A DNA stretch of 64,000 bases from Hyphomicrobiales bacterium (GTDB lineage: Bacteria > Pseudomonadota > Alphaproteobacteria > Rhizobiales > Beijerinckiaceae), in the NCBI GenBank assembly GCA_900470095.1, contig UBZM01000032.1:1-64000 (forward strand). Reading direction: 5' to 3'. Shown one piece after another: positions 50,594 through 60,052 of this stretch. The notes under the pieces are model-generated. The model worked only from the letters and a program-made list of their open reading frames with translations, ran no database searches and was not told where the DNA came from. Position 1 is the first letter of the stretch; every line of letters begins with the position of its first letter. The translations under genes and the position numbers were made by a program.

Positions 50594-51526
50594 ATGAGCC
50601 AGAATCTGAAATCAATCTTCATCGACGGCGAAGCCGGAACCACTGGCCTCGGCATTCGCGACCGGCTGGCAGCGCTGCCGGAGGTCGTCGTGAAGAGCAT
50701 CGACCCCGACAAGCGCAAGGATCCGGCTGCCCGCAAGGCGATGATGGCGGGGGTCGATCTCGTCGTGCTCTGCCTGCCCGACGAGGCGGCGAAGGAATCG
50801 GTCGCGCTCGCCGACGAACTCGGCGCTGACGCCCCCAAGATCGTCGATGCCGCGACGGCCCATCGCGTCGCGCCGGGCTGGGTCTACGGCTTTGCCGAAC
50901 TCGCCCCCGGCCATGCCGCGGCCATCGCCAACGCCAACCGCGTCTCCAATCCAGGATGCTACCCCACCGGCGGCATCGCATTGCTGCGGCCGCTGGTCGA
51001 TGCGGGCCTGCTCGCGCAGGATCACCCGGTGACGGTCAATGCCGTCTCCGGCTATTCGGGCGGCGGCAAGAGCATGATCGAAGCCTATGAGGCCGACGCC
51101 GCGCCGTCCTTCGAGCTCTACGGGCTGGGGCTCAAGCACAAGCATCTGCCGGAGCTGCAGGAATACGCGCGCCTGACCCGGCGGCCGATCTTCGTGCCGT
51201 CCGTCGGCAATTTCCGCCAAGGCATGCTCGTCTCCGTGCCGCTGCATCTCGACACGCTGCCCGGCAGGCCGAAGGTCGCCGACCTGCACGACGCGCTGGC
51301 GACGCGTTATGCCGGCTCGACCTATGTGAAGGTGGTTCCGGCCGAGGCCGGCGGCAAGCTGGAAGCGGAGTCGCTCAACGACACCAACCAGCTCGAATTG
51401 CGGGTCTTCGGCAATGAGGAACTGCGGCAGGCGGTGCTTGTCGCCAAGCTCGACAATCTCGGCAAGGGCGCCTCGGGCGCTGCCGTGCAGAACATCCGCC
51501 TGATGCTCGGGCTCGGCGAGGCTTAG
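50594..51526 (+). CDS. argC: N-acetyl-gamma-glutamyl-phosphate reductase (type 2)
   Basis: The 310-residue enzyme has the short type-2 form: FIDGEAGTTGLGIRDRL as the NADP loop, the nucleophile Cys122 in VSNPGCYPTGG, AVSGYSGGGKSMIE and a late GKGASGAAVQNIRLMLGL. It reduces N-acetylglutamyl phosphate in arginine biosynthesis. The ATG at 50594 has GGAGG five bases upstream. Upstream elements suggest attenuation control. Confidence 0.95.
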   Translation: MSQNLKSIFIDGEAGTTGLGIRDRLAALPEVVVKSIDPDKRKDPAARKAMMAGVDLVVLCLPDEAAKESVALADELGADAPKIVDAATAHRVAPGWVYGFAELAPGHAAAIANANRVSNPGCYPTGGIALLRPLVDAGLLAQDHPVTVNAVSGYSGGGKSMIEAYEADAAPSFELYGLGLKHKHLPELQEYARLTRRPIFVPSVGNFRQGMLVSVPLHLDTLPGRPKVADLHDALATRYAGSTYVKVVPAEAGGKLEAESLNDTNQLELRVFGNEELRQAVLVAKLDNLGKGASGAAVQNIRLMLGLGEA

Positions 51527-51556
51527 ACCGTCGAGCCGGATAGCGGCCGCGAAGGT

Positions 51557-51588
51557 AAAAGGGCCGGTCCACAAGCCGGGCCTTTTCT
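51557..51588 (+). terminator. Terminator of argC
   Basis: AAAAGGGCCGG and CCGGGCCTTTT pair with one mismatch around a short loop, followed by CTGT. It lies about 30 bases after the argC stop. Confidence 0.75.
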
Positions 51589-51669
51589 GTTGGGACGAGG
51601 GGGCTGTGCCGACAGGCGACCGGCATCATGACGTATCGTCACCTGACGGGGTCGTGATGACCCTTTGCC

Positions 51670-51895
51670 TTGACGTCCCCCAAATGGGGGTAGCCGATGG
51701 GGTAGGGATGGCCTCTATCGGGATCGGTTGTGCGTAATGTCACGTCGCTGTGGCGACGGGTGGCTTTCCGACACGAGACCCGAGACTAGTCCCCGCCGCT
51801 TTGGCTGCCTCCATGGCAGCTGTGAGCGACATGATTTGCGGTGTGGGCAACGCCGCCATGGTTGGGTCAAGCAGCCATGGCGGCGTCTTTTTATC
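51670..51895 (+). ncRNA. Candidate structured small RNA between argC and an FAH gene
   Basis: No protein gene lies here, yet the plus strand ends in a strong terminator: ACGCCGCCATGG (51850-51861) with CCATGGCGGCGT (51875-51886) and then CTTTTTATC. Before it are two more stems, CGTCGC-TGTG-GCGACG (51743-51758) and GCTGCC-TCCAT-GGCAGC (51804-51820). TTGACG (51670-51675) followed by CCCCCAAATGGGGG (51677-51690) may be the promoter or an operator, though no good -10 is seen. argC already has its own terminator at 51557. The 5' end is uncertain. Confidence 0.4.
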
Positions 51896-52744
51896 TCAGC
51901 CCTTGTAGGGAACGAAGTTCTGCTTCTGCGTGCCGAGGCCGTCGATGCCAAGCGCCACGACCTCGCCGCCCTTCAGGAAGCGCGGCGGCTTGAAGCCGAG
52001 GCCGACGCCGGGCGGGGTGCCGGTGGTGATGACATCACCCGGATCGAGCCGCATGAACTGGCTGATATAGTGCACGAGATAGGCGGCGCCGAAGATCATC
52101 GTCTTGGTCGAGCCGTTCTGGACACGCTCGCCATCGACCTCGAGCCACATGCCGAGATTCTGGATATCGGCGATCTCGTCGGGGGTCACCAGCCAGGGGC
52201 CGAGCGGGCCGAAGGTCGGGCAGCCCTTGCCCTTAGCCCACTGGCCGCCGCGCTCGGTCTGGAATTCGCGCTCCGAGACGTCGTTGCAGACGCAGAAGCC
52301 GGCGATCGCGGCCATGGCATCCTTCTCGGCGATATAGGAGCCGCCATCGCCGATCACGATCGCAAGCTCGACTTCCCAGTCGGTCTTCTTCGAGTTCTTC
52401 GGGATGGTGACGTCGTCATAGGGGCCGACGATGCAGTTCGGCGCCTTGTTGAACAGGATAGGCTCGGCCGGGATTGGCGCGCCGGTCTCAGCCGCGTGGT
52501 CGGCGAAGTTGAGGCCGACAGCGATGAAATTGCGCACATCGCCAACGCAGGCGCCAATGCGCGGCGAGCCCTGCACTGCGGGGAGCGATTCGGCATCGAG
52601 CGCCTTCAGCGCCGCAAGTGAGGCCGAGGTCAGCGCCTTCCCGGCGATGTCGGGAACCTTGCCCGACAGATCGCGCAGCACGCCCTTGGAGTCCAGCAGC
52701 GCGGGCTTTTCTTGGCCGAATGCGCCATAACGTACCAGTTTCAC
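51896..52744 (-). CDS. Fumarylacetoacetate hydrolase family protein
   Basis: The 282-residue protein has the FAH C-terminal fold with AVGLNFADHAAETG, the metal glutamates in DWEVELAIVIGDGG, CNDVSEREFQ and a late GDVITTGTPPGVGLG. The family includes 2,4-diketo-3-deoxy-fuconate/rhamnonate hydrolases, acylpyruvases and related enzymes. Sequence alone does not fix the substrate, but the layout matches the sugar-acid or ureidoglycolate-lyase-like subgroup. The start is GTG at 52744. It is convergent with argC. Confidence 0.88.
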   Translation of the reverse strand: MKLVRYGAFGQEKPALLDSKGVLRDLSGKVPDIAGKALTSASLAALKALDAESLPAVQGSPRIGACVGDVRNFIAVGLNFADHAAETGAPIPAEPILFNKAPNCIVGPYDDVTIPKNSKKTDWEVELAIVIGDGGSYIAEKDAMAAIAGFCVCNDVSEREFQTERGGQWAKGKGCPTFGPLGPWLVTPDEIADIQNLGMWLEVDGERVQNGSTKTMIFGAAYLVHYISQFMRLDPGDVITTGTPPGVGLGFKPPRFLKGGEVVALGIDGLGTQKQNFVPYKG

Positions 52745-53177
52745 GTCGTTTCCCCCGTTTCAATCGATATGATCAAAGGTGGCGCGATCCTGTGCGGATG
52801 GGGCGCTGGAGGCAAGCGGTTCCTGCGCATGACGCAACTGCACAGGGGGACCCCGAAACTTGTTGCGGGAATGCAACGGCCGTCGGCAAAGCACAGCGTT
52901 TCTACAACCAACAGACGCAGGCCTGCAGAACTGCCACCTGCGCAAAACTTACGATAGTTCGCATATAAACGATCTTTTTCGCATGCCGACTTGAGCGAGG
53001 TCGCAGGAATTGGCGGTTTTTTGGTCGATTCCGCCTGTCGCGACACTGGCATACGGAGAAGCATGGCGAAATTGCGTCGTTCAAGGCGGGATTGCGGCAG
53101 AAACGCGAGCGCGGCATGTTCGTCGGCGAAGCGGGTGATTTGCCCGAAAGAACGTCAATCCTGGGGATGGGTACTCG
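52745..53177. other. Intergenic region before fadL-like gene
   Basis: No supported gene. An AT-rich patch around 52945-52975 contains CATATAAAC, a possible -10 without a consensus -35, between two ACGAT copies. The FadL-like gene lies 200 bases further on, so a long 5' region or another promoter is likely. GGGGATGGG precedes its start. Confidence 0.4.
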
Positions 53178-54539
53178 ATGAAGAGCATCGTTCGCTACAC
53201 CGCCGCTGCTACCGTTTCAGTCGCTGCTCTTCTGGTTTCCGGCGTCGCTTCAGCGAGTTCGTTTTCACTGCGGAGCGGAACAAGTGCCGAGGGACTCGGT
53301 ATGGCATTTGCCGGCGCTGCCTCTGGCGGCATCGGCATGGGGGCCATGACCTTCAACCCGGCCACGATCACGATGTTTCCGGGCCGCAACAGCAATTGGA
53401 ATTTCACCTACATCGCTCCGAGCGCCAGCTACGATCCGACCTCGCCAACACGGGTACGGTTGCCTAACGGTGCGGTCGTCCCGATCGGCGCCGCTGGAGG
53501 AAGCAACCTGGGCACAGGCGAGATCGGTGGTGATGGCGGTTTCGTTCCGGCTTCATACTCGGCCTGGCAGCTCACGGATCGCCTCTGGATCGGCATGCAC
53601 ACCGGGGCGCCGTTCGGACTGCGCTCGAAACCCGACAATCAGTTCAATGCGTCTCAGATCTACGGCCGCTCGGCGCGCGTCGCGACGATCAACGTTTCGC
53701 CGACGATCGGTTACCAGGTGAATGACTGGCTCGCCGTTGGCGCTGCGCTCCAGGTCCAGTATTTCAAGACCAACCTGAAGCAGGCCGCCGGCATCACGGC
53801 TACCGCGGCCAACACCATCCTCGAAGGCGACTCGATCGATTTCGGCTACAAGTTCGGCGTGACGCTGACGCCGTGGCAGGGAACCAATATCGGCCTGGCC
53901 TACCGCTCGATGATCCATCATTCGCTGGAGGGAACCTTCAAGACCCCTGTAGCGGTTCCGCCGATCCTCGCTGCGGGTTCGAACCCGATCAAGGCCAACC
54001 TCAACCTGCCCGATTCGGTCGTGTTCGGCCTCTCGCAGGTCATCAATGACCAGTGGCAGGCTCATCTTGGCGTCGAATGGACGAACTGGAGCCGCTTCCG
54101 CCGCATTCCGGTCGTTGCCAGCAATTTTGGCGTGCCTTTCACCAGCCTGAACTTCCAGTATGACGACAGCTGGTTCTTCTCGGCGGGTCTTGAGTACAAG
54201 TACAACCGCGATCTGACCCTGCGCGCCGGTGTCGGCTACGAGCTTTCGGCGGTGAACGACGAGAATCGTACGGTCTTCATCTCGGATAATGACCGCCTCT
54301 GGTTATCGACGGGCTTCAGCTATCAGGTCTCGGACAAGATCAAGTTCGATCTGGGCTATACCTACCTCCACGTCCAGAATGCGAGCGTGAATTATTCGGG
54401 TGCGCATCCGCAGCAGGGCGCCGTGCTCTACACGGCAGAGGCCAAGCCGCATGTTCATGTCGTTTCCGCCGGCATCACCTATCGTTGGGACAATCCGCAG
54501 GAGTCGATCCCGATGCGCCCGGTGGTGCGGAAGAACTGA
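53178..54539 (+). CDS. OmpP1/FadL-family outer-membrane transporter
   Basis: The 453-residue product has a signal peptide of about 27 residues and begins the mature part with SSFSLRSGTSAEGLGMAFAGAASGG. This is the N-terminal plug seen in FadL (NAxA-like region with AFAGAAS). Alternating beta strands continue to a C-terminal VVSAGITYRW strand that would close a 14-stranded barrel. FadL proteins admit long-chain fatty acids or other hydrophobic compounds through the outer membrane. It ends at a strong terminator and is convergent with phaC. Confidence 0.93.
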   Translation: MKSIVRYTAAATVSVAALLVSGVASASSFSLRSGTSAEGLGMAFAGAASGGIGMGAMTFNPATITMFPGRNSNWNFTYIAPSASYDPTSPTRVRLPNGAVVPIGAAGGSNLGTGEIGGDGGFVPASYSAWQLTDRLWIGMHTGAPFGLRSKPDNQFNASQIYGRSARVATINVSPTIGYQVNDWLAVGAALQVQYFKTNLKQAAGITATAANTILEGDSIDFGYKFGVTLTPWQGTNIGLAYRSMIHHSLEGTFKTPVAVPPILAAGSNPIKANLNLPDSVVFGLSQVINDQWQAHLGVEWTNWSRFRRIPVVASNFGVPFTSLNFQYDDSWFFSAGLEYKYNRDLTLRAGVGYELSAVNDENRTVFISDNDRLWLSTGFSYQVSDKIKFDLGYTYLHVQNASVNYSGAHPQQGAVLYTAEAKPHVHVVSAGITYRWDNPQESIPMRPVVRKN

Positions 54540-54559
54540 CCAACGCACCCGCGTCCACG

Positions 54560-54587
54560 AAAAGCCGGCCTTTGGGCCGGCTTTTTT
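54560..54587 (+). terminator. Terminator of the FadL-like gene
   Basis: GCCGGCC (54564-54570), loop TTTG, GGCCGGC (54575-54581) and a run of six Ts make a strong rho-independent terminator; preceding As may also serve leftward transcription from phaC. Confidence 0.92.
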
Positions 54588-54621
54588 GTTGGCCGGAAGG
54601 CTATGAGACTTTGAAGGGGGA

Positions 54622-56445
54622 TCAGACCCTGATCTTGACGTAGCTGCCAGGTGCGTCCTCGAGCGGCGCCAGCGCGCCGCTGCCGGGTTCGCGGGCCGGA
54701 AGTGTCTTCGGTGCCTGCGAGGTCACCCAGCCGAGCCAGTGCGGCCACCAGGAACCGGGGTGCTCGACCGCGCCCTTGGCCCAGTCGGCGAAGACGCCCT
54801 CGGGTTTGCCGCCGGTCCAGTACTGGTACTTCACCTTGCCAGGCGGGTTGATCACACCCGCAATATGGCCCGAGCCCGCCATGACATAGTCGACCGGCCC
54901 GCCAAAGCATTGCGAGCCGATGAAAACGGACTGGGCCGGAGCGATGTGGTCCTCCTTGGCGGCGAGATTATAGATCGGGATCTTCACCGCCTTCAGATCG
55001 AGCGTCTTCCCGCCGATCGTCATTTCGCCTTTGGAAAGGCGGTTCTCCAGATAGCAGCCACGCAGGTAGAAGGAGTGGTTGGCGGCCGGCATCCGGGTCG
55101 AATCGGAGTTCCAGTAGAGCAGGTCGAAGGCAGTTGGGAGCTTGCCCTTCAGGTAATTGTTGACGGCATAGGACCAGATCAGGTCGTTCGGCCGCAGCAT
55201 GTTGAAGGCTCCGGCCATGCGTGCGCCGTCGAGATAGCCGCGCTGCGCCATCTGCTCCTCGACGGCACGGATCTGATCTTCATCGACAAAGACCGAGAGT
55301 TCGCCGGCCTTGGAGAAATCAACCTGCGTCGTAAAGAAGGTCGCGCTCTCGATGCGCCTGTCCCTGGTCGCTGCCATATAGGCGAGGGTGACGCCGAGCA
55401 GCGTGCCGCCGACGCAATAGCCGATCGCCGTCACGCGCTTTTCGCCGGTCGCCTGCTCCACCGCATCGAGGGCCTCGAAGATGCCCTCGCGCATGTAGCT
55501 CTCGAAATCCTTGGCGGCGTGGCGCTCATCGGGGTTGACCCAGGAGATGCAGAAGACCGTCAGTCCCTGCGCCACGCACCAGCGGATGAAGCTTTTCTCG
55601 GCGTTGAGATCGAGAATGTAGAACTTGTTGATCCAGGGCGGCACAATCAGCAGCGGGCGCTTGAAGACCTGCTCGGTCGACGGCGCGTACTGGATCAACT
55701 CCATGATCTCGTTGCGATAGACGACCTTTCCGGGCGTCGTGGCGATATTGACGCCGACCTCGAAGGCGCGCCCATCCGACTGGCGAATCTTGAGTTCGCC
55801 GCCTCCAGCCTCGACATCCTCAGCCAGCATCTTCATCCCGCGCACGAGATTCTCGCCGTTCTGCTTGAGCGTCTCGCGCAGGAGTTCGGGATTCGTTGCG
55901 ACGAAGTTCGAGGGCGAGAGCGCGCTGGCGATCTGCTTGACGTAGAAGCGAGCCTTCTCGCGCGTATGCGGGTCCAGGTCCTCGGCGCGATCCACCATCG
56001 ACTCGGCCCAGCGCGAACCGATCAGGTAGGCCTGCTTGACGAAATCGAACATCGGGTGGGCCGACCAGTCCGGATCGGCAAAGCGCGCATCGCGCTTGTC
56101 CGGCTCGGCAACCGGCGCTGCTTCCTCGCCGCTGGCCCGCTTCAGGGTGGAAGCCCACAAACTCATGAAGTCGCTGGTCAGCGAAGCTTGTGCCTCGATG
56201 ATCTTGCGCGGATCCGTCACCCAGCGTTCTGCGACCCGGCCAATGGTCTTGACCATTTCGCTGACCTCGTCGGCGGCGCCAGTCTTCGCTTCGCCGCGCT
56301 CGATCGGCTTCAGATAGGCGGCGGTGACCTTCCCGGCTTCCTCCATGAAGCGCCCCATGTTCTGGGCGAGCAGGTCGAAATCCGGCACAGGCGCTTCATC
56401 CGAGCCGGCAGGACCCTTCGGCTTGTCGTCGGCTGGCGGGCACAT
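54622..56445 (-). CDS. phaC: Class I poly(3-hydroxyalkanoate) synthase
   Basis: The 607-residue protein has the PhaC N-terminal domain and an alpha/beta hydrolase core. The lipase-like box is [12 protein letters not shown] with the nucleophile Cys near residue 343, the Asp is in AAKEDHIAP and the His in [12 protein letters not shown]. It polymerises hydroxyacyl-CoA into storage granules in the cytosol. GGGGAG lies seven bases before the ATG. No phaA, phaB or phasin gene is adjacent. It is divergent from a small lipoprotein gene. Confidence 0.97.
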   Translation of the reverse strand: MCPPADDKPKGPAGSDEAPVPDFDLLAQNMGRFMEEAGKVTAAYLKPIERGEAKTGAADEVSEMVKTIGRVAERWVTDPRKIIEAQASLTSDFMSLWASTLKRASGEEAAPVAEPDKRDARFADPDWSAHPMFDFVKQAYLIGSRWAESMVDRAEDLDPHTREKARFYVKQIASALSPSNFVATNPELLRETLKQNGENLVRGMKMLAEDVEAGGGELKIRQSDGRAFEVGVNIATTPGKVVYRNEIMELIQYAPSTEQVFKRPLLIVPPWINKFYILDLNAEKSFIRWCVAQGLTVFCISWVNPDERHAAKDFESYMREGIFEALDAVEQATGEKRVTAIGYCVGGTLLGVTLAYMAATRDRRIESATFFTTQVDFSKAGELSVFVDEDQIRAVEEQMAQRGYLDGARMAGAFNMLRPNDLIWSYAVNNYLKGKLPTAFDLLYWNSDSTRMPAANHSFYLRGCYLENRLSKGEMTIGGKTLDLKAVKIPIYNLAAKEDHIAPAQSVFIGSQCFGGPVDYVMAGSGHIAGVINPPGKVKYQYWTGGKPEGVFADWAKGAVEHPGSWWPHWLGWVTSQAPKTLPAREPGSGALAPLEDAPGSYVKIRV

Positions 56446-56561
56446 GAATCGTCTCCCCTTGCCACGTCTTTTGCGGAAGCCCTTGCTTCCTATTTTGGTC
56501 CCATTAAGGACGTAAACGATATGGTGTAAAAAGATAATTCTGCAACGCGCCGGACCCGCTC

Positions 56562-56912
56562 ATGTCACTCAACAATCCTACGACAAGGTTCCTGCCGCTG
56601 CTGCTGCTCTGCGCCCCGTTTCTCGCCGGCTGTGCCGGGGATGGGGCGAAGGGTGTCGCCGAGGCTGCGGGACTTGCGACGACGCCGCAGGAATCGAAGC
56701 CCTTCGTCAAGGAGAGCCGCTCGGCTACGCAGGATTACATCTCGGTCGGCACGTCCGCGACGCGCGCCGCTCCGCGCAAGCCTGTAGCGGATTTCAAGAC
56801 GCTCGAGACCGACCTTGAAGCCAAGCGCATCTCGAACGAGGCTGCCGGCGAGCAGGCCAAGTCCCTGGGGGCGACCGCGCCGCCGGCGCCGGCCACGGTT
56901 CCGACCAACTGA
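56562..56912 (+). CDS. Small lipoprotein
   Basis: The 116-residue product has a lipoprotein signal ending FLAGC, with Cys24 as the acylated residue. The mature chain is polar and low in complexity, with a helical segment (FKTLETDLEAKRISNEAAGEQAKSLG) and an Ala/Pro-rich end. No family is recognised. It is divergent from phaC across about 115 bases that contain AT-rich promoter-like sequence. Confidence 0.75.
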   Translation: MSLNNPTTRFLPLLLLCAPFLAGCAGDGAKGVAEAAGLATTPQESKPFVKESRSATQDYISVGTSATRAAPRKPVADFKTLETDLEAKRISNEAAGEQAKSLGATAPPAPATVPTN

Positions 56913-57097
56913 TCCGCGTTTCGATTAGCCGCCTACTCTCTTGGGCGGCAGCCGACTCGTCTGGCGGGTCCGATCCGGTGGTCAGGGCCGCCTTCACCAA
57001 TCGGTCAGGTTAATTCGAGCCTGCCGGAATGGCGCCATATCCGAGACGAGCCGGCTCGCTAGGGCAGGGGCGTTGCCGCTCCGGAGACCCCCGCCCC

Positions 57098-57934
57098 ATG
57101 GCGCAAGCAGACCACCGTTCATTCTCCTTCGCCATAACCATGCTGATTGCGGGAGCGCTGCTGCCCCGCTCTGCGCAGGCTCAACCAGTCCCGGTGAAGC
57201 CGCATCTCGATTGCACGCTCATTCTCGAGGCGGCATCGGGAAAGACCCTCCACCGCGAAGGAACCTGCGACAAGCGCTTCAGCCCTGCATCGACCTTCAA
57301 GGTGCCGCTTGCTGCAATCGGCTACGATGCGGGCATTCTCGAAGACCAGCACCAGCCCCTTTGGGATTATCAATCGCGCTTCAACGCGGTGGCGCGGGAT
57401 CGCAAGCCGGTCGACCCGACGATCTGGCAGGCGGATTCGATCATCTGGTACTCGCGCGAGATGACCGCCCGGCTCGGGCCCAGGAGCTTCGCGGCCCATG
57501 TCTTGAAGCTCGGCTATGGCAATGGCGATGTCTCGGGTGATAGCGGGCAGAACAATGGACTGACCCATTCCTGGATCTCGTCGTCGCTGACGATCTCGCC
57601 GGAGGAACAGACGGGCTTCCTGAGGCGCCTCCTGTCCGGCTCGCTGCCGGTCTCGGGCAAGGCCCATGAGATGACCAAGGCGATCCTTCCCAGCTTCAGC
57701 GCCGGAGACTGGACCGTGAAAGGCAAGACCGGCAGCACCTGGCTTCGGAACGCTGCCGGTGAAATCGATCGGAAGCGGCCTGTCGGCTGGTTCGTCGGCT
57801 GGGCCGACAACAAGGACAGGCGCGTCGTCTTCGCGCGCTTGCTGATCGGCGCAGAGCGCGTGGATGGCATACCCGGGCGAAAGCTCCGGGACGCCTTTCT
57901 CAAGGAACTGCCCAGGCTGCTGAAGGCAGAATGA
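57098..57934 (+). CDS. Class D (OXA-type) beta-lactamase
   Basis: The 278-residue product has a signal peptide of about 28 residues and the class D motifs in order. These are the S-x-x-K nucleophile motif STFK (Ser65, Lys68), the SII sequence at 114-116 within ADSIIWYS, YGN at 140-142 and KTG at 210-212. It would hydrolyse penicillins in the periplasm. The spectrum cannot be predicted. No mobile element is adjacent, so it looks like an intrinsic chromosomal gene. The start is set by the signal peptide and GGAG upstream. Confidence 0.92.
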   Translation: MAQADHRSFSFAITMLIAGALLPRSAQAQPVPVKPHLDCTLILEAASGKTLHREGTCDKRFSPASTFKVPLAAIGYDAGILEDQHQPLWDYQSRFNAVARDRKPVDPTIWQADSIIWYSREMTARLGPRSFAAHVLKLGYGNGDVSGDSGQNNGLTHSWISSSLTISPEEQTGFLRRLLSGSLPVSGKAHEMTKAILPSFSAGDWTVKGKTGSTWLRNAAGEIDRKRPVGWFVGWADNKDRRVVFARLLIGAERVDGIPGRKLRDAFLKELPRLLKAE

Positions 57935-58144
57935 CAGGCACGAAGGCTGCGGCCGCCATGCCGATATCGGACGCGAACCGGAGCGCCCCGACGGCATGCC
58001 GAAGGGGAGGCCTGAGGCGCCTCTGCCACGGCGGCGTCTTTCGTTGAAAATTGCGTCATGCGGCCTGTCCTGACCGAAGATGCGATGCTAAGGGCAGTCA
58101 ACGCACAATTGTGACGGGGCGGTTCTCGCGGCTCGTCCAGGGAC

Positions 58145-59374
58145 ATGTTCGAAATGACCGATTTTCATCGCATCAAGCGCCTGCCGCCCTATGTTTTCGA
58201 ACAGGTCAACAAGATCAAGGCAGCCGAACGGGCCAAGGGCGTCGATATCATCGACCTCGGCATGGGCAATCCCGATCTGCCGGCGCCGAAACATGTCATC
58301 GAGAAGCTGGTCGAAACAGCCGGCAAGCCGCGTACGGACCGTTATTCCGCCTCCAAGGGCATTGCCGGCCTGCGCCGCGCCCAGGCGCATTATTACGCGC
58401 GCCGTTTCGGCGTGAAGCTGAATCCCGACACCCAGGTGGTCGCGACGCTGGGCTCGAAGGAAGGCTTCGCCAATATGGCGCAGGCGATCACCGGCCCGGG
58501 CGACGTCGTGCTCGTGCCGAATCCGAGCTATCCGATTCACGCCTTCGGCTTCCTGATGGCGGGCGGGGTCATCCGTTCGGTTCCCGCCGAGCCGACGCCG
58601 GCCTTCTTCCCCGCCTTGGAGCGGGCGATGATCCACTCGGTGCCCAAACCGATCGCGCTCGTCACCTGCTATCCGGCGAACCCGACCGCCTATACCGCGT
58701 CGCTCGATTTCTACCGCGACCTCGTCGCCTTCGCGAAGAAGCACGAGCTGATTCTGCTGTCCGATCTCGCCTATGCCGAGGTCTATTTCGACGAGAACGA
58801 CCCACCACCCTCGATGCTCCAGGTGCCGGGCGCCATGGACGTCACGGTCGAGTTCACCTCGATGTCGAAGACATTCTCGATGGCCGGCTGGCGCATCGGC
58901 TTTGCCGTCGGCAACGAGCGCTTGCTCGCGGCGCTGGCGCGGGTCAAATCCTATCTCGACTACGGCGCCTATACGCCGATCCAGGTCGCCGCGGCCGCCG
59001 CCCTGAATGGCCCCGACGACTGCATCCGCGAGATGCGCGAGATCTATCGCAAGCGCCGCGACGCGCTTGTCGAGAGCTTCGGCAAGGCCGGCTGGGACTT
59101 TCCCGCGCCGCAGGCCTCGATGTTCGCCTGGGTGCCGATCCCGGAGAAGTTCCGCCATCTCGGCTCGCTCGAGTTCTCGAAACTGCTGATCGAGAAGGCG
59201 GAGGTCGCCGTCGCGCCCGGCATTGGCTTTGGCGAACATGGCGACGATTTCGTTCGCATCGCCATCGTCGAGAACGAGCAGCGCATCCGGCAGGCGGCCC
59301 GGAATGTCGGCCGCTTCCTCAAGGGCGCGGATCAAACGCTTCACAACGTCATCCAGATATCCAAAGCCGGGTAA
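58145..59374 (+). CDS. alaC: AlaC-like class I/II aminotransferase
   Basis: The 409-residue PLP enzyme begins with FHRIKRLPPYVFEQVNKIK, typical of AlaC-type alanine transaminases. It has DLGMGNPDLPAP, the PLP-binding SMSKTFSMAGWRIGF (Lys in MSKT) and a late FVRIAIVENEQRIRQA. It probably transfers amino groups between glutamate and pyruvate or related keto acids. The first ATG (58145) and another at 58154 are both plausible starts. Homoserine dehydrogenase follows after one small gene, a common arrangement in alphaproteobacteria. Confidence 0.88.
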   Translation: MFEMTDFHRIKRLPPYVFEQVNKIKAAERAKGVDIIDLGMGNPDLPAPKHVIEKLVETAGKPRTDRYSASKGIAGLRRAQAHYYARRFGVKLNPDTQVVATLGSKEGFANMAQAITGPGDVVLVPNPSYPIHAFGFLMAGGVIRSVPAEPTPAFFPALERAMIHSVPKPIALVTCYPANPTAYTASLDFYRDLVAFAKKHELILLSDLAYAEVYFDENDPPPSMLQVPGAMDVTVEFTSMSKTFSMAGWRIGFAVGNERLLAALARVKSYLDYGAYTPIQVAAAAALNGPDDCIREMREIYRKRRDALVESFGKAGWDFPAPQASMFAWVPIPEKFRHLGSLEFSKLLIEKAEVAVAPGIGFGEHGDDFVRIAIVENEQRIRQAARNVGRFLKGADQTLHNVIQISKAG

Positions 59375-59451
59375 GCTGAGCTAAGACGAGTGCGCGATGG
59401 CCGGCGCAGACGCGCCGCCATCGGTCTTGCAGTTGAGGGCAGGGGCTCGGC

Positions 59452-59883
59452 ATGTTCAGCAAAGGCCGTTTGATCGGCATCGGTTTTGGCCTGTTCGCGC
59501 TGGTCTGCCTCGTCGTCACCTATGATTATTCGCGCGGACGCAATACGCAGACGAACTCGCCGCTGGTGGCCGATATCCTCACCGCGACGCGCTCCAATGA
59601 ATGCGGCCGGGATGCGACGGAGATTGCCGCGCGCTATTTCCCCCTGGGGCTGGAGCAGGCCGAGGCCGAACGGCTGCTGGGCACGATCAGCATCGTGCCG
59701 CCTGCGGCCTGGTTCTGGCGGCCCGTGATCGAGAACGCGACGACCTGGACCGGGCCGACGCTGGAAGCGCTGCACACCATCAAGACAACGGCCTTCGGCA
59801 ATCAACTGCTGCGCCTGCATCTGACCTTTGCCGACGGCAAGCTGAAACGGCTCGCGGCCGAGGTCGTCTGCCGGTTCGACTAG
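59452..59883 (+). CDS. Membrane-anchored hypothetical protein
   Basis: The 143-residue product has one N-terminal transmembrane segment (about residues 8-24) and a mostly periplasmic domain with two cysteines (SNECGRD and VVCRF). No family is recognised. It lies between the aminotransferase and homoserine dehydrogenase genes on the same strand, though gaps of 77 and 169 bases leave cotranscription uncertain. Confidence 0.65.
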   Translation: MFSKGRLIGIGFGLFALVCLVVTYDYSRGRNTQTNSPLVADILTATRSNECGRDATEIAARYFPLGLEQAEAERLLGTISIVPPAAWFWRPVIENATTWTGPTLEALHTIKTTAFGNQLLRLHLTFADGKLKRLAAEVVCRFD

Positions 59884-60052
59884 ACTTGATATCGACGCCC
59901 GGCCGGACGAGCGAGGCGCCTGCTGCGATGCGGGAGGCTCTGAGGCAAATGTGGTTTGCGTCAGGTGCCCGTGCGCGTACCGCGTCTCGTTCGAGGCCGA
60001 ACTGCGCATCCGCTCCGTTGACTCGCCCGTTGTCGCGTGCGACCCCGGCGAC

